A stretch of 64,000 nt of DNA from Cyanobium sp. CZS25K (GTDB lineage: Bacteria > Cyanobacteriota > Cyanobacteriia > PCC-6307 > Cyanobiaceae), in NCBI GenBank assembly GCA_030373325.1, contig JAUCZB010000002.1:186001-250000 (forward strand), read 5' to 3'. The translations under genes were made by a program, and so were the position numbers. Within the stretch, counting starts at the first letter, position 1; each line of letters begins with the position of its first letter. The notes under the pieces were generated by a model. That model searched no databases. It was not told the DNA's origin and saw only the letters and a program-made list of their open reading frames with translations. Below are positions 25,175 to 32,892 of this stretch, one piece after another.

Positions 25175-26845
25175 TCAGGGCCCCCGTTGGTCCAGCAGGA
25201 ACTGCTGCTGGGCTTCTACGGCTTCGCGGTAGCGATCCACAAGCGTGCCCCCGCTGCCTGCCGCTCCCGATCGGCTGCGCATGGGCGACACCAGCGGAGA
25301 GGGCGCCAGGCTGTTCCGGTTGTAGTAGGCCGGAGGCGGCGGTGGGGGATTCCGCCAGCCAGGGGCTGGGGCCGGTCTCAGGATCTGGGGCGGCGGCAGC
25401 AGCGGCCCAGTCCCCGCCCTCGGCGCCGGGGCGATGGCTGCCGGCTGGGGCGCGATGGTCACGGCGGGGGGGGCCACAGGCGGTTGGGCCGGGCGGGCGG
25501 TGGCCCCGGCCCGGGCCAGTTCCAGTTGCCGCTCCCGCTCCTGAACCAGCGCCAGCTGGCTGGCGCTGACCACGCTCAGCAGGTGGCCGGGGGTTGCATC
25601 GGCCGGATAGACCAGGCTGACCCGGACGGGGTTCACGACGCCAGGGACCAGATCGATCTGGCCCAGGGATAGGCTCTGCCCGGAGCGCAGTCCCACGTGC
25701 ACCTCCCGCAGACCGGAGGCCGTCTGGATCTGGATCGATCCCCGGAAGGCCGTGAAGGGCCGGCCTCCGATCAGGGTGGGATGGCTCATCACCAGCTCAT
25801 AGGGCCCGCGGCCCTTGAGGTTCATGTCGATGTCGAACCGCACCCCGTAGGTGCCGACATTGTCGAGGGAGGAATCGAGCATGCGGCTGGCCAGGGCATT
25901 CACCTGCACATCGCGGGTGCCGAAATGGTGGCGGTCGGTGCTGGTGAAGGGCACATGCAACGGGCCCTTCGCGTCCAGGTCGTGGCTGATCGAGGCCTGA
26001 TAGGCATCACCGAGGGCCACACCGCCCACGCGGGAGAAGATCCGGCGGTTGTTGATGTCGTTGATGCGACTGAGATAGACCCGGCCGGGCGCCAGGCGAC
26101 CCGCATCCAGAACCGCCAGCACGTCGCTGTCGGAGTCGGGGGTCTTGGCGGCCACCACGGCCATCTGGAACGGCCCATCGCTGCGGCCACGGAGCAGGGC
26201 ATTGGCAATCCCCAGGGCCGGCAGCTGGGTCTGGAACAGAACGATGCGACTGCGGGCGGGGATGGTGATCTCGTCGGTGAGGCGGCTGTCGAGCCTGCCG
26301 CGCAACATCTGAACCGCGGTGGCGTCACCGGGGCCGGTGTTCCACGGCCGCGGTCCCAGGGGTTTCACCCCCATCAGGTTGTTGGCGAGATAAGGAGCCT
26401 CGAAGCTGTTCCGCACCGCTCCTTTGGAGAACCGGATGTGGACCGGGCGCCCGCCCGGATTGATCAGGATGGCCGCCAGGGTGAGTTCGGCCCGACGGTC
26501 GCCGGGGGAGATGGAGCGGCGATTGGGTGGGAAGTACTTGTGGTGCAGATGCATGCCGAATTCCCCGTTGAAGGTGAACTCGGCATTGCGAAGGGCCTGC
26601 CCCGTCTCGCTGGCGTAGGCGTAACCAGGGGTGGTGCTGATCAGGATGCCCGGCCCTTCCACTTCCTCGGGCTGGTTGGAGTGGAGCACCGGCACGTTGT
26701 TGAAGGTGCCGTTGAGGGGGCGGGCCCTCTGGCCCGCCATGAGGGCCACATAGGCATGGGCGGGCTGGGCGGGCTGCAGCAGCGCCATGCCCAGACCCAG
26801 CGTCAGCCAGACACCGATGGGACCAATGGGGGGGACCGATCTCAA
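25175..26845 (-). CDS. DUF3370 family secreted protein
   Basis: This 556-residue protein starts at TTG 26845 with a signal peptide ending PAHAYVAL. The DUF3370 core covers about residues 30-430. It includes GTFNNVPVLHSNQPEEVEGP and HLHHKYFPPNRR, and tracts resembling PHIRFSKGAV. This family is known almost only from cyanobacteria and has no assigned function. The C-terminal 120 residues are proline- and alanine-rich (PPPPPPAYYNRN), probably a disordered wall-spanning tail. It is 45 bp upstream of the J-domain gene on the same strand and may be cotranscribed with it. Confidence 0.85.
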   Translation of the reverse strand: MRSVPPIGPIGVWLTLGLGMALLQPAQPAHAYVALMAGQRARPLNGTFNNVPVLHSNQPEEVEGPGILISTTPGYAYASETGQALRNAEFTFNGEFGMHLHHKYFPPNRRSISPGDRRAELTLAAILINPGGRPVHIRFSKGAVRNSFEAPYLANNLMGVKPLGPRPWNTGPGDATAVQMLRGRLDSRLTDEITIPARSRIVLFQTQLPALGIANALLRGRSDGPFQMAVVAAKTPDSDSDVLAVLDAGRLAPGRVYLSRINDINNRRIFSRVGGVALGDAYQASISHDLDAKGPLHVPFTSTDRHHFGTRDVQVNALASRMLDSSLDNVGTYGVRFDIDMNLKGRGPYELVMSHPTLIGGRPFTAFRGSIQIQTASGLREVHVGLRSGQSLSLGQIDLVPGVVNPVRVSLVYPADATPGHLLSVVSASQLALVQERERQLELARAGATARPAQPPVAPPAVTIAPQPAAIAPAPRAGTGPLLPPPQILRPAPAPGWRNPPPPPPAYYNRNSLAPSPLVSPMRSRSGAAGSGGTLVDRYREAVEAQQQFLLDQRGP

Positions 26846-26989
26846 ATTGCGACAGTCTGTTGGGTGTGGGTGGCCAGGGGACGGTAAGGCGGGAAGCGAC
26901 CGTCCCAGGCAATGGGGGGTGCGTGGAGCTGGGGAGCCCCGGAAGGAACGACGGGCTCGCTAGAACGGATCCACTGTGCAGATTTTGTC

Positions 26990-27181
26990 ATGATTCCTCC
27001 CTTCGGGTGCTGCTCCGGGTCGGAGTCCGGAACCGGTGCCCTGCGGCGGTATCAGGAACGCAAGCTGCGACTGCTGAGCTTCTGGCGGGATGGCATCGAG
27101 CGCCAGCTGGCCGCGATGAATGCCGCCATCACCACCCTGGAACGGCAGATGCAGCGCGATCAGGTCGACCATCAGGGCTGA
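26990..27181 (+). CDS. Small conserved hypothetical protein
   Basis: This 63-residue frame starts at ATG 26990 (MIPPFGCCSGSESG). Its second half is a charged helix (RRYQERKLRLLSFWRDGIE, then AAITTLERQMQRD) with a heptad-like pattern. No membrane segment or motif is present. The last 53 bp overlap the 3' end of the convergent sigma-factor gene. The coding call rests on composition and the plausible helix only. Confidence 0.55.
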   Translation: MIPPFGCCSGSESGTGALRRYQERKLRLLSFWRDGIERQLAAMNAAITTLERQMQRDQVDHQG

Positions 27182-27896
27182 GGCCGCCAGCTTCCAGCTG
27201 CAGCCTCAGCTGCTCCAGTCCCCTGTGCAGCAGACGTTTCACCGTCATCGGGCTGACCTCCATCTGGCGTCCGAGCCGTCGGTAGCTCCAGCCCGCCAGC
27301 ACCACCTGGCGCACCACCAGCTGCTGACGGGGCTCCAGCAGGGCCAGCATCCTGGTGATCGAGATGTCGGCTGCCTCCTCCCGCTCCGGCTCGTCGGCCG
27401 TTTGGCCCGTCACCGCCTCGGCCAGGACCGGATCGTCGAGGTTGGCGGGCCTGGACAGCAGCCGTTGCACCTCCAGACGGCGCCACTCCGCCGGGGTGAT
27501 GCCCAGGGTCCGGCTCAGCACGGTGATCGCCCGGCCGGGATCCGCCTCCAGGGCCGGGTGATGGCGAAGGCGGTTGAACCGCTCCTGCAGTTCCGCCTGG
27601 CGACGGGGCAGACGCACCAGAGGGGCTGCATCCCGCAGGTAGTGGAGGATGGCGCCGCGGATGTGCGGCCTGGCGAAGGCCTCGAACGGGGTCTGGCGAT
27701 CCTCGCTGTAGAGCTCGGCGGCCCGGATCAGCCCCATCAGCCCCACCTGGAGCAGATCCTCGAAGGATTCGCGGCAGCAACGGGCGTAATGCAGGGCGAG
27801 GGGGCGGACCACGGCCCGGTACTGCTCCACGCGATGGTTGCGACGGGCGGTGTGGGAGGGGAGGGTCTGGCGGGAAGGGGACGGGGCCATGGTCAT
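27129..27896 (-). CDS. RNA polymerase sigma-70 factor, group 3 (SigF-like)
   Basis: This protein is about 255 residues from ATG 27896 (ATG 27890 is equally possible). Region 2 (SFEDLLQVGLMGLIRAAELY and HIRGAILHYLRDAAP) and region 3 (RLPRRQAELQERFNRLR) are clear. Region 4 is a helix-turn-helix (AGWSYRRLGRQMEVSPMTVK). The pattern matches SigF/FliA-type alternative sigma factors rather than the principal sigma. In cyanobacteria SigF-like factors control motility, pili or stress genes. The frame extends upstream of 27896, but that part has no similarity. Its 3' end overlaps the small convergent gene. Confidence 0.9.
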   Translation of the reverse strand: MTMAPSPSRQTLPSHTARRNHRVEQYRAVVRPLALHYARCCRESFEDLLQVGLMGLIRAAELYSEDRQTPFEAFARPHIRGAILHYLRDAAPLVRLPRRQAELQERFNRLRHHPALEADPGRAITVLSRTLGITPAEWRRLEVQRLLSRPANLDDPVLAEAVTGQTADEPEREEAADISITRMLALLEPRQQLVVRQVVLAGWSYRRLGRQMEVSPMTVKRLLHRGLEQLRLQLEAGGLSPDGRPDRAASAVPGW

Positions 27897-28060
27897 GGAG
27901 CCTGAAGCGTGGGCTGGGTTGTTGGAGGAAGGCGTGCCGTGGTGCCGTTGCTGGCAGCGTGGAGCGCTCTTTTTCCAGAGAGGGCCAGGAAGGCTGGGTT
28001 TGGCAACCGTGGAAACACGGAAGTTGCCCGTTTCGGCGGGCCGGGCCCGTGGGGTGGTGG

Positions 28061-28891
28061 TCAGGAGCGGGGGGACGCCACGTCCTCCAGCAGGGCCCAT
28101 GGACCGTGCTTCTCCAGCCACCCCCTGTCCGATCCTTCGGTGCTCAGCAGAAAGCCCGCGAAGCCCAGGGCGTTGACGCTGAAGCCGGCGCCGTGCTCCC
28201 GCTCCCGGCGAACGGTCAGAAACCACTGGTCGTCGAACAGCAGGTTGTAGGGGTGCAGGGGCTGGGGATCGAGGCGGGGATCGCCAAGTTGCAGCGCCCG
28301 GGCCTGCTCCCGGTAGAGATCCTCCAGGTCGGAGCCGCCGCTGGGATCGCTGCGCCTAGCCAGGCGGTAGGCCCAGTTCCAGCCGGGCTGCCCGCCCTCC
28401 AGCTGCTTCAGGAACAGGGGCGCCAGGGGACAGCTGGACTCCCCCACCCGGCGCGGCAGCAACTGCAGGTGCCGATGGGGCTGGCTGGCGCCGGAACGGG
28501 CGCCGCTGTTGAAGAACCACAGTCCGCCCGTGTCCTGGCTCACCTGGGCGACCGCCTGCCAGTCGGAGGCTTCGATCCAGCCGCCCTGGGGCCGCCAGTC
28601 ACGGGTGATCACCAGCAGATGGGCCTCCTGGACCGGGTATTTGTTGAGCAACAGAACGTGGGCGGGCTCGAGCAGCGCGACCTGCAAGGGCCGGTCCCAG
28701 GGCAGGAAGGGATTCGGGCGGGGTCCACCCTGGCGCAGGTGACGGGGTGTGGAGGACAGCAGCTGACGCACCACGAAGGGTTCCACCCCAGGGATCGGCA
28801 GGATGCGCGTGTCGAGGGGGACCAGGGCGCCCTGCCTGCGGGCCTGCTCCGACACCTCCCGGGCCCGCCGCCAATGGCGCTCAGCTCGCAC
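28061..28891 (-). CDS. ATP adenylyltransferase / Ap4A phosphorylase family protein
   Basis: This protein is about 276 residues. GTG 28891 is favoured because it overlaps the upstream stop by only 11 bp; TTG 28909 is an alternative. The HIT-like active-site segment is SGASQPHRHLQLLP near residue 140. HVLLLNKYPVQEAHLLVITR and HPYNLLFDDQWFLTVRRE are conserved blocks of the family. The enzyme splits diadenosine tetraphosphate with phosphate to ADP and ATP, clearing an alarmone-like nucleotide. It follows the SpoIID-like gene in an overlapping pair. Confidence 0.88.
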   Translation of the reverse strand: MRAERHWRRAREVSEQARRQGALVPLDTRILPIPGVEPFVVRQLLSSTPRHLRQGGPRPNPFLPWDRPLQVALLEPAHVLLLNKYPVQEAHLLVITRDWRPQGGWIEASDWQAVAQVSQDTGGLWFFNSGARSGASQPHRHLQLLPRRVGESSCPLAPLFLKQLEGGQPGWNWAYRLARRSDPSGGSDLEDLYREQARALQLGDPRLDPQPLHPYNLLFDDQWFLTVRREREHGAGFSVNALGFAGFLLSTEGSDRGWLEKHGPWALLEDVASPRS

Positions 28892-29945
28892 CGGCCTGCA
28901 GACGGGCAAGGGAGGCGCCCTGGTAGTAGCGCCCCAGGATTTCGTTGTAGCGCAGGCCCTGCTGGGCCAGATCCTGGGCGCCGTGCTGGCTCATGCTGGC
29001 CCCCAGGTGACCATGGGCCTCCTGGGTGAGGCGTGTGGTGGCCGCATAGAGGCTCTCGACGATCCCCCCCTGGTAGCTCAGGATCACTCCGGAGGTGCTG
29101 GCCGTGGCCTGGCGCGTGCGGCCGTTGACGCTGCTCAGGCCCCGGTAGGCCTGCCAGCGCGTGGTGTCGCCCAGATGCCAGTGGGCGTTGGCCGGACGGG
29201 CCATGTGGGCCATGGCGTAGGAGCGGGCCGCGACGGCCTGGGCCCGCAGCGCCTCCATGTGCCAGCTGCTGGGCATTTCGGCCCCCACCACCGAGCTGAT
29301 GTAACGCTCCAGGGACACGTGATTCACGAGCTGCAGGCCCTGGCTCCCGCGCAGCACCCTGATCCGGCCCTCATAGGGACGGCCATCCACCAGCAGGGCG
29401 TGACCAGACCCCGTCTGCATCCAGACCTCGGCCCGTCCGGCCATCGCGGCAGCCAGATCGGGGGAGCTGGCGGGGCCGCCATCCTGCAGGGTGCGGCCGT
29501 CCCGATCAACCAGCCGCCAGGTGCCACTGGCGCCCAGCTGGGGTGAGGAGGAGGCCCCCAGCAGGGCCACCCGGATCTCGAGGGGCACCTCCGGTCCTGC
29601 CTCCGGCTCCACCAGGGAGGGGTCGGGATGGCTCAGGCTGGTTCGCTGGGCCCGCAGGGAGGCCGCCGCGAGCAGATCCTTGTCAGGGGCCTGCGTTTTC
29701 GAGGCCTGCGCTGCGGCGGTACCCGCCTGGGAGACCTGCCGGGGCTGGGCGATGAGGGCCTCGAGCAGGTCGGGTTCGGAAGGGGAACGCCCAGCGGGGA
29801 TGAGGTCCTGGGCGGCAAAGCCGGCCCCCACCGCCACGACCGCCAGGGGAGCGGTGAGCAGGATCGGGTGGCGCCGACAACCCAGGTACAGTCGCCGGGC
29901 TGCGGCCCGGAAACCGGCGATGGCGGCCACGAGGTGCCGGCTCAC
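28881..29945 (-). CDS. SpoIID/LytB domain protein
   Basis: This 354-residue protein starts at GTG 29945. A membrane anchor near residues 28-48 (ILLTAPLAVVAVGAGFAAQ) precedes a low-complexity stretch and a SpoIID domain of about residues 190-340. The domain shows SLERYISSVVGAEMPSSW, ALRAQAVAARSYAM and SQHGAQDLAQQGLRYNEILGR. SpoIID proteins are peptidoglycan lytic transglycosylases or amidase enhancers; cyanobacterial ones act in the periplasm. Its 3' end overlaps the next gene by 11 bp, suggesting coupled expression. Confidence 0.9.
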   Translation of the reverse strand: MSRHLVAAIAGFRAAARRLYLGCRRHPILLTAPLAVVAVGAGFAAQDLIPAGRSPSEPDLLEALIAQPRQVSQAGTAAAQASKTQAPDKDLLAAASLRAQRTSLSHPDPSLVEPEAGPEVPLEIRVALLGASSSPQLGASGTWRLVDRDGRTLQDGGPASSPDLAAAMAGRAEVWMQTGSGHALLVDGRPYEGRIRVLRGSQGLQLVNHVSLERYISSVVGAEMPSSWHMEALRAQAVAARSYAMAHMARPANAHWHLGDTTRWQAYRGLSSVNGRTRQATASTSGVILSYQGGIVESLYAATTRLTQEAHGHLGASMSQHGAQDLAQQGLRYNEILGRYYQGASLARLQAGAS

Positions 29946-30060
29946 GGGAAGGGTCCACAGGGAATGCTGGGATCATGCCGGAGAAAGCGTCCTTGCAGCC
30001 GCTTCCAGCAGGACGGTCACCGCATTGCACCTGGGCCGTCAAGGACGCTGGAGGCCCGGT

Positions 30061-30981
30061 TCAGGGGACCGCTTCGGCCCGCAGGTCGCGCTGCATCAGC
30101 TCCTGCACCGCCTGCCGCGCCTCCACCTCGCCCGCCAGCAGGCGCACCACCTGGCCGCAGATCGGCAGTTGCCAGCCCTCCCGCTCGGCCAGGGCCAGGG
30201 TGGCCCGGGCGGTGCGGGGACCCTCCACGGTGGCGCCGATGCGCGTCAGGGCGGCGCTCTCTTCACAGCCCTCGGCCAGCAGGGTGCCGAAGCGGTAGTT
30301 GCGGCTCAGGCTGCTGTTGGCCGTGGCCAGCAGGTCCCCCAGGCCCGCCAGCCCGTAGAGCGTGGTGGGTTGGCCCCCGAGGGCCTGCAGCACCACCGCG
30401 ATCTCCGACAGGCCCCGGCAGAGCAGGGAAGCCTTGGCATTGGCCCCCAGTCCCAGACCATCGCTGATGCCGGCCGCCACGGCGATGACGTTCTTGAGGG
30501 CCCCGGCGGCCTCGGTACCGATGGGATCGAAATTGGTGTAAAGACGCAGATGCGGCGTCCTGAGCTGCGCCTGCAGGTCACGGGCCAGGGCTGGATCGTC
30601 GCTGCTCAGCACGCTGGCGGCCGGCAGACCCCGCTCCACCTCGTCGGCCAGGTTGGGCCCGCTCAGCACAGCCAGAGGCACCTCGGGGAGGTGGTGTCGC
30701 CAGAGCTGACTGGCCGTGCACAGGGTGTCCAGATCGATCCCCTTGCTGCAGCTCAACAGGGGCAGGCCGGCCGGCCAGTGTCCTTGCAGGTTCCGGGCGA
30801 GGTGGGCCACACCCGCCATCGACACGGCCACCACCGCGAGGTCGGAATCCTGCAGCACCGCCGCCGGTTCCCCCCCATCCCGCCGCGACCAGCTCCTGAG
30901 CGCGTGTCCCTGGCGCTCCCAGAGCCGGAGCAACGTGCCGCCCCAGGCGCCCCGTCCCAGCACGGTGATGCGCAGACCCAT
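30061..30981 (-). CDS. gpsA: Glycerol-3-phosphate dehydrogenase [NAD(P)+]
   Basis: This 306-residue enzyme reduces dihydroxyacetone phosphate to sn-glycerol 3-phosphate for phospholipid synthesis. The Rossmann motif is VLGRGAWGGTLLRL; the usual GAGAWG appears as GRGAWG. SGPNLADEV, EAAGALKNVIAVAAGI (catalytic Lys) and YGLAGLGDLLAT are diagnostic. Length is slightly short for the family (about 330). It is divergent from the SDR gene at 31045. Confidence 0.95.
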   Translation of the reverse strand: MGLRITVLGRGAWGGTLLRLWERQGHALRSWSRRDGGEPAAVLQDSDLAVVAVSMAGVAHLARNLQGHWPAGLPLLSCSKGIDLDTLCTASQLWRHHLPEVPLAVLSGPNLADEVERGLPAASVLSSDDPALARDLQAQLRTPHLRLYTNFDPIGTEAAGALKNVIAVAAGISDGLGLGANAKASLLCRGLSEIAVVLQALGGQPTTLYGLAGLGDLLATANSSLSRNYRFGTLLAEGCEESAALTRIGATVEGPRTARATLALAEREGWQLPICGQVVRLLAGEVEARQAVQELMQRDLRAEAVP

Positions 30982-31044
30982 GGACCGACGCGCGGGGCGC
31001 TCCCCAAGATGGCCTTGCCATCATGCGCCATCTCCACGTCTGCC

Positions 31045-31773
31045 ATGCCAGCCGCTCCCAACCCCTACTGGCAGGCCTGGCAGGGTCAGGCCCTGATCGT
31101 GGGGCCGGGGGGCATCGGCCGCGCCCTGGCGGCCGAGCTGGCCAGCCGAGCCCCGTTTCTGCGGATCCGCACCGCCGGCCGGCGCGGCGCCGACATCGCC
31201 CTCGACCTGGCCGACGACCGCAGCCTGGCCAGGCTTTCCGCCACGGCCGCCACGGATCTGGCCCCCCTGCGGGTCGTGATCAACACGGCAGGCCTGCTGC
31301 ACGACGGCGAACTGCAACCGGAGAAGCGTCTCTCCCAGGTGCGCCGCCACGCCCTGGAACGCAGCTTTGCCGTCAATGCCTTCGGCCCTCTGTTGCTGGC
31401 CCAGGCGATCGAGTCCGCCCTGCCGAAAGACGACCCTGTGCACTTCGCCAGCCTGTCGGCCCGGGTGGGCAGCATCGGCGACAACCGGCTCGGCGGCTGG
31501 TATGCCTACCGGGCGGCCAAGGCAGCCCAGAACCAACTGTTGCGCACCCTGGCGATCGAGTGGCAGCGCCGCTTGCCCCGGGCCTGCGTGACCCTGCTCC
31601 ATCCGGGCACCACCGCCACCCCGCTGTCGGCCCCCTTCGGCAGCTCCGTGCCTGCCTCGGCCCTGTTCACCCCGCAGCGGGCCGCTGCCCACCTGCTCGA
31701 TGTGCTGGAGGGCCGTACGGCCGCCTCCAGCGGAGCCTTCCTCGCCTGGGATGGTCTGCCGGTGCCCTGGTGA
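31045..31773 (+). CDS. Short-chain dehydrogenase/reductase (SDR) family protein
   Basis: This protein is about 242 residues from ATG 31045. The N-terminal nucleotide site is ALIVGPGGIGRALAAELA. It has NTAG in VVINTAGLLHDGEL and the catalytic YxxxK in YAYRAAKAAQNQLL with an upstream serine (ASLSARVGSIGD). The arrangement resembles the C-factor/CsgA-like SDR subgroup of unknown substrate. A long in-frame extension upstream overlaps divergent gpsA and is not coding. NAD(P) preference cannot be told from the sequence. Confidence 0.85.
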   Translation: MPAAPNPYWQAWQGQALIVGPGGIGRALAAELASRAPFLRIRTAGRRGADIALDLADDRSLARLSATAATDLAPLRVVINTAGLLHDGELQPEKRLSQVRRHALERSFAVNAFGPLLLAQAIESALPKDDPVHFASLSARVGSIGDNRLGGWYAYRAAKAAQNQLLRTLAIEWQRRLPRACVTLLHPGTTATPLSAPFGSSVPASALFTPQRAAAHLLDVLEGRTAASSGAFLAWDGLPVPW

Positions 31774-31795
31774 GGCAGAGCCCCCGTCGTGGGGC

Positions 31796-32182
31796 TCAGG
31801 CCGCGTGGCTGCGCAGAACCTCAAGGGGAATCACCTCGAGGGTGGAGAGTGCCGAACTCTCCAGGCGCACCGGTGGTGCCATGCCGTCCTCGAAGGCCTC
31901 CAGCCAGCGGGCGGCACAGACGCACCAGTGGTCCCCGGCCCGGAGGCCCGGAAAGCCGTGGCCCGGCACCGGCGTGGAGAGGTCGTTGCCCTGGGCGCGG
32001 CTGTAGCTCAGAAACGACTCGTTCACGACGCAGCAGACGGTGTGGCGGCCGAAATCACCGGGATCGGCCTGGCAGTAGCCGTCCCTGAACCATCCGGTGA
32101 GTGGCGCACATCCACACTCCTGCAACGGTTCTCCCAGCACGTTGCGCTGTTCGGCAGGGGGCTTCAAGGTGGAGGCGGCCAA
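31796..32182 (-). CDS. DUF2237 family protein
   Basis: This 128-residue protein matches the DUF2237 pattern: NVLGEPLQECGCAPLTGWFRD near the start, GRHTVCCVVNESFLSYSR, then GNDLSTPVPGHGFPGL and GDHWCVCAARWLEA. Several conserved cysteines and histidines suggest metal binding, but function is unknown. The first available start is TTG 32182. It is convergent with the SDR gene. Confidence 0.88.
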   Translation of the reverse strand: MAASTLKPPAEQRNVLGEPLQECGCAPLTGWFRDGYCQADPGDFGRHTVCCVVNESFLSYSRAQGNDLSTPVPGHGFPGLRAGDHWCVCAARWLEAFEDGMAPPVRLESSALSTLEVIPLEVLRSHAA

Positions 32183-32298
32183 GGCCAGGGCGATGCGGGA
32201 ACGGGGTGAGTCTGCCGGAGGACTGGCACAAAATGCGGCCAGGAGGTTGACGAATTCCGGGGGGGAGGCGTTAAAGGTCTTTCAGCACGACCCCCTTC

Positions 32299-32526
32299 AT
32301 GAGCTGGGATTTCACCGAGGATGCGGCCTTCCTGGCCCTCTGCGACGCCTACAAGGAAAGCGGTGAGCCCTCCGCGATGGAGTTTCTGGCCCATGGCGAA
32401 GGCGCCTTCCACTTCCAGGAACTCACCCAGAACGCCGCCGGTGAGGGGATCGATCTGAGCGATTCCGACGCCCTCGACGCCTTCCAGCAGGACGTGATCG
32501 ACAGCATGGAGGAGTTGTGCAGTTGA
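32299..32526 (+). CDS. Small acidic conserved cyanobacterial protein
   Basis: This 75-residue acidic protein begins MSWDFTEDAAFLALCDAYK. ATG 32299 gives a compact, probably all-helical product ending DSMEELCS, with no membrane segment. The sequence type is common in picocyanobacteria with no assigned role. It is convergent with the small gene at 32567. Confidence 0.7.
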   Translation: MSWDFTEDAAFLALCDAYKESGEPSAMEFLAHGEGAFHFQELTQNAAGEGIDLSDSDALDAFQQDVIDSMEELCS

Positions 32527-32566
32527 TGGCGTCGCCGGCCCCCGAGGGGCCCGGTGGCCGCGGGAC

Positions 32567-32839
32567 TCAGCCGTAGAAGAAGGCGATCTCCTTATCCTTC
32601 AGCCCCTCCCAGCCCGCCTCCCGCAGGCGCTGGTCGAGGCTGAGACGGTCGAGATGTTTGGCTCCGGTGCGCACGATCCGGTTGCGCATTGATTTCTTCA
32701 CGCCGCTGCGGGCCCTCCTGCTCTCCAGTTCCATCACCTCGCCATAGAGGGCGAGCATGGCGGCAGGGATGGGGCTGCCGTCCAGATCCACTCCTGCGGC
32801 GATGGCGTCATCGACGCCGCCGGGTCCTGCGATGGCCAT
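32567..32839 (-). CDS. Small basic conserved hypothetical protein
   Basis: This 90-residue product starts at ATG 32839. Its mid part (LYGEVMELESRRARSGVKKS) and end (LREAGWEGLKDKEIAFFYG) look like a helical nucleic-acid-like or scaffold protein, but no domain is named. The longer in-frame ORF runs into metH and is not used. It is 53 bp downstream of metH on the same strand. Confidence 0.65.
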   Translation of the reverse strand: MAIAGPGGVDDAIAAGVDLDGSPIPAAMLALYGEVMELESRRARSGVKKSMRNRIVRTGAKHLDRLSLDQRLREAGWEGLKDKEIAFFYG

Positions 32840-32892
32840 GGCAAGGGGGGCAAAGGGTGCCCAAAGCCTGCCACGCCCCCGAGCAGGCCGTC

